Positions 54,220-62,877 of a stretch of 64,000 nt of DNA are shown in pieces; positions within the stretch are counted from its first letter, which is position 1; every line of letters begins with the position of its first letter. This DNA is from Rhizobacter sp. Root1221 (GTDB taxonomy: Bacteria; Pseudomonadota; Gammaproteobacteria; Burkholderiales; Burkholderiaceae_C): contig NZ_LMDI01000045.1 in NCBI RefSeq assembly GCF_001425785.1, forward strand, positions 215,725 to 279,724. The letters run 5' to 3'. A program made the translations under genes and the position numbers. The notes under the pieces are model-generated. The model worked only from the letters and a program-made list of their open reading frames with translations. It ran no database searches and was not told the origin of the DNA.

Positions 54220-54241
54220 GGCCGGAAACCCGCTCCTCGGG

Positions 54242-55948
54242 TCACTCGCAGCGGAAGCTGCTGGCGCTGTCGAGATCGGTCGCGCCGGCCCTCAGCCGAG
54301 CGACCTGCGGATACGGGCACAGCGGCCGCGTGCGGTTGGACGACCAGCCGGCCGGCACGTCCGGGTTCGCGCCCAAGGCGCTCCCGGGCCCGCGAACCTG
54401 CGCGGTCACGCTGGAGGGTGCCTGGCCCTTCTCGACCCAGTCCACCAGTGCCGGCAGCATGTCGAACTGGTCGGTGGAGGGGCCGGCGCCGCAGTGCGAC
54501 ATGCCCGGAACCCGGTAGTAGCGCGCGAAGTTCGAGGCGTCGCCAGCGTTGTTGGCGCGCAGGCCTTCGTACCACGCGGTGGTGTCGTTGACCGAGAAGA
54601 TCGGGTCGCTGACGCCGTGATAGACCATCACCTTGGCACCGCGGTTCCTGAGCCTGTCGAGCTTGGTAGGCTCAACCGGCTGCATCAGCGAGAGGCCGGA
54701 TTCGGTGTAGGTGGCGTTGCTGGCCGACACCGCGGCAATCATGTCGTCGATGGGCGTCGTCAATGCAAACGTGGCGCCGTTGAAGGTTGCCGGGTCGGCA
54801 GGCGGCGTGCTCCAGATGAGTGCCGTCGCGCCCGGGTCGATGACCGTCGACACGAAGAACTCCCAGAACGAGGAGTCGGCCGCGTTGTGCCCCGCATCGA
54901 ACGGGAAGCTGGCGTAGAACTTGTTGCCAAGCGCGTCGGTGGCGCCGGAGAAGATCGGCGCGATGGCCGTCTTCTGCGCCGCGCTCAGGCAGGTGCCGTC
55001 ACGCGCACCCGAGCAGGTCGGCACATCGCGCTGGAAGTCGAACGCCGCCTGGCAGGCGTTGATGTCCTGCACGATGCCGTCGGTGGCACCGTCGAGTGCG
55101 TCGCACTTGGCCACCACCTGGGCAGACACCATCGCACGCTCGACCGACGTGAACGCGGTGCTCAGGTCGGCCGGGTCAGTGGCGACAGAGGCGTAGCGCT
55201 TGGCGCCGAACTGGTTGGCGATGGCCGCCAGCGGGAGCCGGTAGCCGGGCGCGCCGGCCAGGTAGCCGTCGTACTCCTCGGGCATGCGCGTCATGGCCAC
55301 GAAGGTGTGGCGGCCGCCATTGGAGCAGCCACCGAAATACGAGCGGTCCGGGGTTTTGCCGTAGCCGGCCTTGATCAGCGCCTTGGCCATGGGGGTCAGC
55401 TTGGCGACGGCCTTGTAGCCGTAGTCGAGTCGCGCCTCGTAGTCGACGCCGAAGGCGAGGTTGCCCTGGCCTTGGTGGCCAGCGTCCGAACTGATGACGG
55501 CAAAGCCCTGGGTCAGCGCCGGGCTCGGGTTCGAGCCGCCGCCGCCCAGCGCGGTCTGCACCAGGCCGTCGGAGCCACCGTTGGCTTGGTAGAAGAAGCG
55601 CCCGTTCCAGGCCTGCGGCATGCGCATCTCGAACATGATGGCGTAAGGGTTCCCGTCCATCGCGCTGGTGCGCCGGAACATCTCGCCCTTGACAAGGCAA
55701 TGCGCGGCGACCGCTGCGCCCCCCCAGGTCAAGGTGCCGGCGGGCACCTCCTCGGCAGAGGCGATGGTCGTGTTGGCAAACGAGAAGCTCGATGCCAACG
55801 CAGCGCAGCTGGACAGGGTGGCGCCGGTGGCTGGGGCCAACTGAGGCAGCGCGGGACCCGAGTCGTCGCCCCCTCCACATGCTGTCACCAACAAGCCTGC
55901 GGCGGTGGACATTACCAACGCAGCGTGGCCGAAGAAGGGCTTGGGCAT
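54242..55948 (-). CDS. Tannase/feruloyl esterase family lipoprotein
   Basis: A 568-residue exported serine esterase. The N-terminus has a lipobox LVTAC with lipidated Cys24 followed by GGGDDS. The alpha/beta-hydrolase core shows the nucleophile motif GGCSNGGR (Ser209 next to Cys208), an Asp in GVSDPIF and a His in GMSHCGAG with a Cys next to it. This CS-D-HC pattern, with a disulfide tying Ser and His neighbours, is the tannase-family hallmark (the family also includes MHETase). Substrates may be tannins, feruloylated polymers or aromatic esters. GAGGAG precedes the ATG. A divergent MarR gene likely controls it. Confidence 0.92.
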   Translation of the reverse strand: MPKPFFGHAALVMSTAAGLLVTACGGGDDSGPALPQLAPATGATLSSCAALASSFSFANTTIASAEEVPAGTLTWGGAAVAAHCLVKGEMFRRTSAMDGNPYAIMFEMRMPQAWNGRFFYQANGGSDGLVQTALGGGGSNPSPALTQGFAVISSDAGHQGQGNLAFGVDYEARLDYGYKAVAKLTPMAKALIKAGYGKTPDRSYFGGCSNGGRHTFVAMTRMPEEYDGYLAGAPGYRLPLAAIANQFGAKRYASVATDPADLSTAFTSVERAMVSAQVVAKCDALDGATDGIVQDINACQAAFDFQRDVPTCSGARDGTCLSAAQKTAIAPIFSGATDALGNKFYASFPFDAGHNAADSSFWEFFVSTVIDPGATALIWSTPPADPATFNGATFALTTPIDDMIAAVSASNATYTESGLSLMQPVEPTKLDRLRNRGAKVMVYHGVSDPIFSVNDTTAWYEGLRANNAGDASNFARYYRVPGMSHCGAGPSTDQFDMLPALVDWVEKGQAPSSVTAQVRGPGSALGANPDVPAGWSSNRTRPLCPYPQVARLRAGATDLDSASSFRCE

Positions 55949-56008
55949 TCGAGTCTCCTCGTTGAGTTACATGGTCGCTTTCGGTCGAGCCGAACCGCCA
56001 ATGTATTT

Positions 56009-56129
56009 ATGATTCACAATCATCATGATGGTGGAATCCCTACCCGAGGACGAAGCGACGACGGCGCCGCTTCGAGAAGAATCGCCAGGGATCAGGTTGG
56101 CACACCTTGTGATGTTAGTTATGACTCAT
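56009..56129. promoter_or_regulatory. Candidate MarR operators between esterase and regulator
   Basis: ATGATT-CAC-AATCAT (56009-56023) is a perfect inverted repeat in the divergent region, and a related element TTATGACTCAT lies at about 56119-56129. Both share TTATGAYTCA. They are probable sites for the adjacent MarR protein. Confidence 0.5.
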
Positions 56130-56190
56130 GCTCAATGTCTCGACCACTCCGAAGCCGCTCGGCGGCCGAAAACTTCGGCATACTGACGCC

Positions 56191-56733
56191 ATGGCGAACG
56201 AACGCGGACGACTCACCGACCTCGGCGGCCTGAATCACGGGCAGATGCAAGGCTTGCTGGGCTATAACCTCGCGCAGGCATCGGTGACGGCGTCACTCGT
56301 GTACGAGGGGCATCTTGGCGGCCCGCTGGACCTGCGGCAGGTCGACTTCACGATCCTGACCCTGATCGGATCGAACACCGATGTCACGCTGAAGAACCTG
56401 GCCGAGGCGCTGGGCATCGCACCTTCCAATCTGACCGTGATCGTGGACCGCAGCGTCGCCAGGAACCTGGTCGTTCGCGAGCCATCCGAGGATGACCGCA
56501 GGAGCCGCCACCTGCGGCTCACTTCGTCAGGCCGAGCCTTGCTCGAAAGGGCCTGGGAGGTGGCACGGCACATGGAGTCCGCGATGCTGGCGCACTTCTC
56601 TTCGGCCGAGCGCGCCATGTTGTTCGAACTGCTCGGTCGGGTGGCGCTGCGCAGGGTGAGCGGTGAGGCGCTGGGGCCGCAGGCCGAGCGTGAACCACCT
56701 GCGCGGCCGAGTCGCGCTGACCGGCCAGGCTGA
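56191..56733 (+). CDS. MarR-family transcriptional regulator
   Basis: A winged-helix regulator of about 180 residues: VDFTILTLIGSN, VTLKNLAEALGIAPSNLTVI (recognition helix region) and the wing EPSEDDRRSRHLRLT. The ATG at 56191 is the most family-like start; an in-frame ATG at 56128 would overlap the second operator-like motif. Divergent to the tannase-family esterase, it probably responds to a phenolic ligand. The last ~20 residues are a Pro/Arg-rich tail. Confidence 0.88.
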   Translation: MANERGRLTDLGGLNHGQMQGLLGYNLAQASVTASLVYEGHLGGPLDLRQVDFTILTLIGSNTDVTLKNLAEALGIAPSNLTVIVDRSVARNLVVREPSEDDRRSRHLRLTSSGRALLERAWEVARHMESAMLAHFSSAERAMLFELLGRVALRRVSGEALGPQAEREPPARPSRADRPG

Positions 56734-56846
56734 CTGGTTGCGCGAAGCGACACAGGCTGCCTTCATCCTCTGCGCCCGGGCTCGGCGCCCACCATATGCC
56801 GCTGTCGGTGGCATGCACGTCGAAGGAGCACTCCCTGGTCGTCGGG

Positions 56847-59735
56847 TCACCAATGCATCCGCAGACCCACCGCCCCCTGCACCGAGGACTTCAGTTCCAC
56901 ATCACCGCCCGCGCTGAACGAACGCCCGAACTCGCCGTACAGGTCGGCAAGAGGCGTCAGTGCCAGCGTGAAGCCCGCCGCGAGTTCGACGGCGCCGTAG
57001 CCGCTCGCGCTCTCGACGCGCGTGGTCGCCGCCCCCGCGGCGACGTCGGTGAGATCGGTCCCCGCGCTCGCTTTGTAGACGTTCACGCGCGCATACGGCT
57101 GGAACAGTCCCGCGGCGCTGGGCAGGCTGCCTTTGATGCGCACGCCGAGTCGGCCGACGGTGCCACTGGCGGCGTGTTGCTGAACGCTCGTGCCGCTGAC
57201 CTGCACGTCGTCGACGTGCGACTGTTGGCGGATCAGTTGCGCCTGCGGCTCGATGCGCCAGCGTTCGTTCAGCGGGAACGGTTGACCCACTTCGAGTGAG
57301 ACCGCGAGGCCACTGGCCCGGCCCGATGCATCGGCGCTGCCCGTCGGCCGCAAGCTGTAGCGGTGACGGCCGGCCTGAAGAACGGCATCGGCATACAGGC
57401 CGCTCGCTTCTGCCCACGTGGCGTAGCCGCCGACGTAGCGAGACTGCACCGCGGTGCTGCCGACCGGGCCGGTGGCGCCGCGCGAATTTCCGCTCACATC
57501 CACCGCGCCGTCGAGAAAGCCGGCGTAGAGGCCGGCGCGCCAGTTGCCGTCGGCGAGCAGGTCGGTGCCGGCTTGCACGCCGCTCACATGGCCGAGACTG
57601 TGCGCGCCGACACTGCCGCCCTGGCGGATGTCGAGGTCGCTGGAGACGGCACGCGCCCAGGCGCGGCGGCCGAGGCCTGCGCCCGCCTCGTCCCCCCTGC
57701 GGCGGTGCAGGTTGCCCAGCATCGCGAGATCGGCCTGGCGCAACTGCGCCGGCAGCGCCGTCGTGAGCGGCACCTCCGCGCGATACGCGGAACGCAGATA
57801 CCAGTTCTCGCCCTCCCCCACCGCATCGGCCGCATAGAGTCTGTACTCGTACGCACCCGCGTCGACATGGCCACCGGACAGCGCGAAGGCGTCCTTGCTG
57901 CCCTGGGCCGTCGTCGTGGCACCGTTGACGGCTTCGACCAGCAGGATGCCGTCGCCCGTCGTCGCCGCGCCCAGGCCGTCGACATTGCGCACCTGCAGCG
58001 TGGTGCTGCCGCTGGCCGCGCCGCCGCTGATGACGATCCGGTCCGCCGGTGAAGCCGAGCCGCCCAACGAGGCGTTCAGCTGCACCACGCCGCCCTGGCC
58101 GGTCCAGTCGCCGTTGACGGTCAAGGTCCGCGGAACAAGGGACGCACCGGGCGACTGGAAGCCGATGCGGCCGGCCAGCGTCAGCCGGCTCAGCGTCGAG
58201 TTGCCGGTCAGCGTCCAGCTGCTGGTGGCGTCGATGTTCAGCGCGGCGCGATCGACCGCACCCGTCAAGGTGGAGGCATCGCGCAAGTTCACCACGACGG
58301 CGCTGCCGGCGTCCGCTGCCATGTCGCCGCTCAGACTGCTGCGATTGGCGGTCAGCGTGAACGCGCTGTTGCCACCAACGCCCAGCAATCGGCTTCCCGC
58401 AGCGGCGGTGGCCGTGCTGTTGCTCAGTGCCAGCGCGGTGTCACCGGTGGCCCCATCCACCTGGATCAGATCGCCCGAGGCATTGCGGATGTCGAAGCCC
58501 TCGAGGCTCGCCGCCTGGTTCGCACCGGACAGGAAGCCGAGCGCGGTGCCCGCGGTGCTGATCGAGCCGCCGCCATTCGCTGAAATGCTCACGCCGTCCC
58601 GGAGAAGCAGCGCGCCGTAGCTCGTCGCATGGGTGGTGCTCAATTGCAGCGCACCAGTCGCCGTGATCGCGCCGCCCGCGTCAGCCAGCAGACCGGCCGC
58701 ATAGGGTTCGAGGTTGCCACTCGGGAAGTTGGCCTGCGTCGCCGCGCCGACGTCGATGCGCGTGGTGCCGGCCAGGTTCACCTGCGAACCGGCGTCCCGC
58801 GAGGAGACGCCCGCACCATTGACACCGGTCACGTTGATCGACGTGGTCGACGACTCACCCGCATTCGCGATGCCGCCCGTCACGGCGCGGATGCCCGAAC
58901 CGTTCACCCCCCTGACATCGAAAGTGGCTTGCCCGTTGTAGTTGATGCTCGCCGCGCTCGTGACCTTCAATCCAGAGGCCTGGACGCCGCTGGTTGTGAG
59001 GCTCAATGCGCCGTTCAGCGTGACCTGGGCGGACGCGTCGGCCGCGATGGCATCCGATCGTGAATCGCCCGCCACATGGATGGTCACATCGCCGTTGGCG
59101 ACCAGCGCCGCACCGGCGCTGGCGCGCATGCCCGGCGAAAAGGCAGCACCGCTGCCCATCGTGAGATCGACGGTGCCATTCAGCGTGATGAGGCTGCTGT
59201 TGCCCTGCGCGAAGACCCCTTGGTTGCCCGACCCGTCCGGCAGGGTGATCGTCAGTGGCCCGCCGACGGTGATGGCCCCCCCGTCTTTCGCATGCAGGCC
59301 CAGGTTGCCCGTGCCCGTACCGGCCTTGCTGATGGTCGCGCCTGCCTGCAGATTGATCTGCGAACCGATACCGGTGGCAAAGGCGCCGACCAGGTTGCTT
59401 CGAGACAGCGGCAGCGTCAATGCATCCGCCACATGGATCACGCCACCCGTCAGCGATGTGAGCGCACCGGTTCCGTTTGTCACACCGGCGCCGGTATAGC
59501 TGCCCGAGGCCACGCAGGTCGAGCCCGCGCTGGCTTGGAGCGAGGCGCCTGCAGTCGTGTTGCAGGCCGCTTGGGCGGCGTCCGGGACCAGACCGGCCGC
59601 GAGCGCCAGCAAGGCCATCGCAGCAGCTGGGCTGAGACCGCGGCTGTCGTCAGGGTTGAAGAGTTGGCGCACGGCGCCGGCAATCGGGTGGCTGCGTGGT
59701 GGTGTCGTTCGGTGTGTGACGGCGGAGTACTGCAT
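56847..59735 (-). CDS. Type V autotransporter, AIDA/pertactin-like
   Basis: A 962-residue autotransporter. A long signal peptide ends near AQA (residue 56). The passenger (~57-660) is rich in Gly, Ala, Ser, Thr and Asn with repeated beta-helix turns of the type G-x-I-x-L/N-G. The C-terminal ~270 residues are the translocator barrel (RRAWARAVSSDLDIRQGG ... YARVNVYKA ... YGEFGRSFSAGGD) ending in an aromatic residue (GLRMHW). It would expose the passenger on the cell surface, probably in adhesion or autoaggregation. I chose the start at 59735; the frame stays open upstream. Confidence 0.9.
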   Translation of the reverse strand: MQYSAVTHRTTPPRSHPIAGAVRQLFNPDDSRGLSPAAAMALLALAAGLVPDAAQAACNTTAGASLQASAGSTCVASGSYTGAGVTNGTGALTSLTGGVIHVADALTLPLSRSNLVGAFATGIGSQINLQAGATISKAGTGTGNLGLHAKDGGAITVGGPLTITLPDGSGNQGVFAQGNSSLITLNGTVDLTMGSGAAFSPGMRASAGAALVANGDVTIHVAGDSRSDAIAADASAQVTLNGALSLTTSGVQASGLKVTSAASINYNGQATFDVRGVNGSGIRAVTGGIANAGESSTTSINVTGVNGAGVSSRDAGSQVNLAGTTRIDVGAATQANFPSGNLEPYAAGLLADAGGAITATGALQLSTTHATSYGALLLRDGVSISANGGGSISTAGTALGFLSGANQAASLEGFDIRNASGDLIQVDGATGDTALALSNSTATAAAGSRLLGVGGNSAFTLTANRSSLSGDMAADAGSAVVVNLRDASTLTGAVDRAALNIDATSSWTLTGNSTLSRLTLAGRIGFQSPGASLVPRTLTVNGDWTGQGGVVQLNASLGGSASPADRIVISGGAASGSTTLQVRNVDGLGAATTGDGILLVEAVNGATTTAQGSKDAFALSGGHVDAGAYEYRLYAADAVGEGENWYLRSAYRAEVPLTTALPAQLRQADLAMLGNLHRRRGDEAGAGLGRRAWARAVSSDLDIRQGGSVGAHSLGHVSGVQAGTDLLADGNWRAGLYAGFLDGAVDVSGNSRGATGPVGSTAVQSRYVGGYATWAEASGLYADAVLQAGRHRYSLRPTGSADASGRASGLAVSLEVGQPFPLNERWRIEPQAQLIRQQSHVDDVQVSGTSVQQHAASGTVGRLGVRIKGSLPSAAGLFQPYARVNVYKASAGTDLTDVAAGAATTRVESASGYGAVELAAGFTLALTPLADLYGEFGRSFSAGGDVELKSSVQGAVGLRMHW

Positions 59736-60043
59736 CTGAAATCCAATGAGGCTCTTGCGAATAGCGGTTCGCCGAGCACCGCCTTGCAGCGCTCGAGTCC
59801 GTCTGTGAATGGATTCGCAAAGCCGTGCCTTGACCGCGTTGATCCTGCGGCCGCGACCACCCAGGACGGCATTTTCGCGGGCGCATCGATCAAGGTCATG
59901 ACGCTTGGATGACCGATCGCTCCCCCCGCCTCGCTCGACCGTGATGAATCTCACTGGGACTGGGAATTTCAAGACTCGGGTGGTGGCCGCATGACGCTCA
60001 CCCGCGCCTGGTACCGCCGGCGCACGAATCGCCAAGCGAACCC
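59736..60043. other. Non-coding gap upstream of the autotransporter
   Basis: About 300 bp between the end of the LysR gene and the autotransporter start, both on the minus strand. No gene is supported. The autotransporter promoter should lie here, but I cannot point to clear -35/-10 boxes. Confidence 0.4.
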
Positions 60044-60985
60044 TCAACTTGGTCCAGTGGCACCCGGCGCAACCACAGACTCCCAACGACGTTCGTAGGC
60101 GTGGCGGCGGAAATCTTCGAGCAGGAAGTCGATGAAGGCTCGTGTTTTGGCGGGGACGAGGGTGCGGCGCGGGTACACCACGCTGATCGACAGCCGCGGC
60201 AGTTCCCAATCGAGCATCACCGGCACCAGACGGCGGGCCACCAGGTCGTCATACATCACGTATACCGGCAGGGCCAGGATACCCAGACCCTGTATCGCCG
60301 CGGCGCGCAGGATCTGCGCGTCATTGGCATTCAGGGTTGGATTGGTCCGGACGACGATGATTTCGTCGCGCCGCTGGAATGTCATTTCCTCGGGGTTGTG
60401 ATGCGAGTACACGAGCAATTGGTGCCCGGATAATTCGCGAGGGGTCTCCGGAATGCCATGGCACTCCAAATATGAAGGCGATGCCACCAATATCCTTCGC
60501 ACGGCAGCAATCTTCCTGATGACGTGAGTCGAATCCGGCTCATATTCTCGCGCACGAATGGCAACATCGATATTGTTGTCAATGGCGTCATGGTGTTGGT
60601 TTGCAGCTATCAGTTCCACCCGTACGCCGGGATGGCGCCGGTGGAACTCTGGCAGCAATGGCGCAACGTGTCTCAACCCCAGGGACTGCGACGCCGTCAC
60701 GCGCAACGTTCCCGAAGGGTGGGTCGTGGTCGCGTTCACTGCGGCGACGGCTTCGCGCATATCGTCCAGGATGGCCTTGCAACGGGCGTAAAAGCTCTGC
60801 CCGACTTCGGTCACGAAGAGTCGGCGGGTGGTGCGTTCGATGAGTCGAGCACCGAGGCGTTGCTCCAGGGTGGCCAGGTAGCGGCTCGCCGACGGGGTCG
60901 ACAGGCCGAGCGCCCCGGCGGCTTTGCCCAGACTGCCCAACTCCACCACCTGGACGAAAAGCTCATATTCGGTCCAGTTGCTCAT
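60044..60985 (-). CDS. LysR-family transcriptional regulator
   Basis: A 313-residue LysR regulator. The helix-turn-helix is FVQVVELGSLGKAAGALGLS followed by TPSASRYLATLEQRLGARL. The effector-binding domain begins around residue 90. It is divergent from the IPT-LOG gene across an AT-rich intergenic region with a palindrome, so it is the likely regulator of that operon. Its subgroup resembles CrgA/DmlR-type LysR proteins that control oxidoreductases. Confidence 0.92.
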   Translation of the reverse strand: MSNWTEYELFVQVVELGSLGKAAGALGLSTPSASRYLATLEQRLGARLIERTTRRLFVTEVGQSFYARCKAILDDMREAVAAVNATTTHPSGTLRVTASQSLGLRHVAPLLPEFHRRHPGVRVELIAANQHHDAIDNNIDVAIRAREYEPDSTHVIRKIAAVRRILVASPSYLECHGIPETPRELSGHQLLVYSHHNPEEMTFQRRDEIIVVRTNPTLNANDAQILRAAAIQGLGILALPVYVMYDDLVARRLVPVMLDWELPRLSISVVYPRRTLVPAKTRAFIDFLLEDFRRHAYERRWESVVAPGATGPS

Positions 60986-61365
60986 GTGATTTCTTCGGTT
61001 TGTGAAAAGATGATTTTCATTTCACCCGCTTGTTCAATATATTGACCGCCAGTAGTATTAAATCAATGTTTCAGCGCGGAGCCTCTGGTGTATCAACCAG
61101 ACGCGCAACGAAACAGTGATGAAAATATCGACGGGCACACGAATCACAGCGTTGTGTTCGGGATCCGCTCGTCGTTTTTTTGCGGATTTTCCACGGCAGC
61201 CCAGAGGGGCTGGAGGTGGACGGTTCGCGGATCGGCATACCGCTTCGGCATGTTGAATTCCGACCTCGTATCAACCCAGCGCGCCGGGAGGGATGAGCCC
61301 GGGACCGTACCGATGATGCGCCACCTGCCTCTGCGCCGGTTCACCATTTTGTAATCAAAGATTCC
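60986..61365. promoter_or_regulatory. AT-rich divergent promoter region with a 12-bp palindrome
   Basis: This 380-bp region is markedly richer in A+T than its surroundings. It contains the perfect palindrome TCAATATATTGA at 61034-61045, flanked by further A/T-rich promoter-like sequence. It probably holds the LysR autoregulatory site and the promoter of the cytokinin gene. An 88-codon plus-strand frame from 61088 lacks any coding signal I trust. Confidence 0.5.
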
Positions 61366-62808
61366 ATGAACCAAGCCACCTCCTCGACAGCAACAGGCGC
61401 GCCCCCGCCCCCGGACGCCGCCGTGCCCAAGTGGCCCACGGCGGACTTGGCGATCAACGATCGCGTTGCGCCAAGATTGCGCATCCACGCCATCGTTGGC
61501 CCGACCGGCGTCGGGAAGTCCGCCGAGGCGGAGCGTTTGGCGCGAGAGCTTCGCTGCCCCATCGTGGTTGCCGATCGCATCCAGTGCTTCGTCGACCTCA
61601 AGGTGACCAGTGCCCGAGCGACCGACTCCAAGGCGCAGGGTGTGGTGCGGTACCACTTGGCTGAGCGGCGGGTTTGCGACGGCGACATGACCGCCCGCAG
61701 TGCCGGCCAGGCGCTGACCTACATTCTTGGGGCGCTCGCCTCGAAGGGTCGTTTCGTCATCGTCGAGGGTGGATCGATCTCGCTGTTGCAGGAATTCTTC
61801 TCCAGCAACGACCTGCCTTTCGACGTATCTGTCGACGTGCGTCTCATCGGTGACCGTCAGGCGCATCGCCAGCGGTTGTTGCACCGAGCCCACCAAATGC
61901 TCTCCCCGCCCCTTGGCGGACCCGGACTCCTGCAGGAATTGGCAGCGGCGTGGCATATCGAAGCGCAAAGAGCATTCGTGGCCAGCGTCAACGGTCCCGA
62001 GGCGGTCGTGGCCTGGTGCCAACGCCACGGCATTGATCCGGCTGATCTACCGCGCAAGGGTCTGAGCCAGCAAGTGCTGGACGAGTTGGCCGAGGCCATC
62101 GCGGACGTGCACCTCGAGCACGCAGAGGACCAGGAGCGAGCGTTCTTGCAGCTCTTCCGCAATCAAGAGATCCGCCGCTTTCCCGCGGAACCACCCATGC
62201 GCGGCACGCGGGCGGCTGCACGGCGCGACGTCGAGGCGACCAAGCCGGATGCCCCTTCGCGCTTGACCGTGACGGTCTATTGCGGTTCCAGCCTGGGTCG
62301 CTCACCGGTCTACCGGGCGCAGGCAGCGGAGCTGGGACGTCGTCTCGCCGACAGCGGCTTTGACATCGTCTACGGCGGCGCATCGATCGGGTGCATGGGC
62401 GCGCTGGCCGACGGCGCCCTTCAAGCCGGTGGCCGCGTTGTCGGCGTCATCCCCAAAGCCCTGCTCGAGGTCGAGATCGGGCACCCGGAACTTACGGACC
62501 TTTACGTCGTTGACTCGATGCACGAACGCAAGGCCCTGATGGAACAACTCGCAGATGCGTTCATCGCGCTGCCTGGCGGCCTCGGGACTGCGGAGGAGCT
62601 GCTGGAAATGCTGACATGGCGGCAGCTCGGCCTGCATCAGAAGCCGTGCCTGCTGTTGGATGCCAACGGCTTCTGGACCGACGCAATTCGATCGCTGGGG
62701 CATTTGATCGACGCCGGCTTCGTCACTCGGAAAGACGTCGCCATCGCTCGCATCCTCCCGGACGCCGCGACCCTGGTTGCCACGCTGGCCGCAGAACTTT
62801 CCCGCTGA
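61366..62808 (+). CDS. Bifunctional isopentenyltransferase-LOG cytokinin synthase fusion
   Basis: A 480-residue two-domain enzyme. Residues ~38-270 form an Ipt/Tzs-type adenylate isopentenyltransferase: P-loop GPTGVGKS at 45-52, ADRIQCF with Asp70 (equivalent to the catalytic Asp of Tzs), RYHLAERRV, VEGGSISLL and QMLSPPLGGPGLLQEL, as in Agrobacterium Ipt. Residues ~298-478 form a LOG phosphoribohydrolase: YCGSS, GFDIVYGGASIGCMG, SMHERK at 384-389 and PGGLGTAEE at 403-411. The first domain would prenylate AMP with DMAPP or HMBDP; the second would release the active free base. A 25-residue Arg/Ala-rich linker joins them. Bacterial ipt and log are normally separate genes; fused forms are known from fungi such as Claviceps. 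Confidence 0.9.
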   Translation: MNQATSSTATGAPPPPDAAVPKWPTADLAINDRVAPRLRIHAIVGPTGVGKSAEAERLARELRCPIVVADRIQCFVDLKVTSARATDSKAQGVVRYHLAERRVCDGDMTARSAGQALTYILGALASKGRFVIVEGGSISLLQEFFSSNDLPFDVSVDVRLIGDRQAHRQRLLHRAHQMLSPPLGGPGLLQELAAAWHIEAQRAFVASVNGPEAVVAWCQRHGIDPADLPRKGLSQQVLDELAEAIADVHLEHAEDQERAFLQLFRNQEIRRFPAEPPMRGTRAAARRDVEATKPDAPSRLTVTVYCGSSLGRSPVYRAQAAELGRRLADSGFDIVYGGASIGCMGALADGALQAGGRVVGVIPKALLEVEIGHPELTDLYVVDSMHERKALMEQLADAFIALPGGLGTAEELLEMLTWRQLGLHQKPCLLLDANGFWTDAIRSLGHLIDAGFVTRKDVAIARILPDAATLVATLAAELSR

Positions 62809-62877
62809 ACCACGGGGCTGTACAGCCTCTTCGGCTTGGCCAGCCAATACACCACTCTTCAAATAAATCCCCACAGA

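Noticed and set aside
54104..56233. Plus-strand frame of 709 codons opposite the tannase-family gene
   Set aside because: Composition is typical of an antisense shadow and the minus strand has a lipobox, catalytic triad and ribosome site.
61088..61354. 88-codon plus-strand frame before the IPT-LOG gene
   Set aside because: No ribosome site or domain and it occupies a regulatory-looking AT-rich region.
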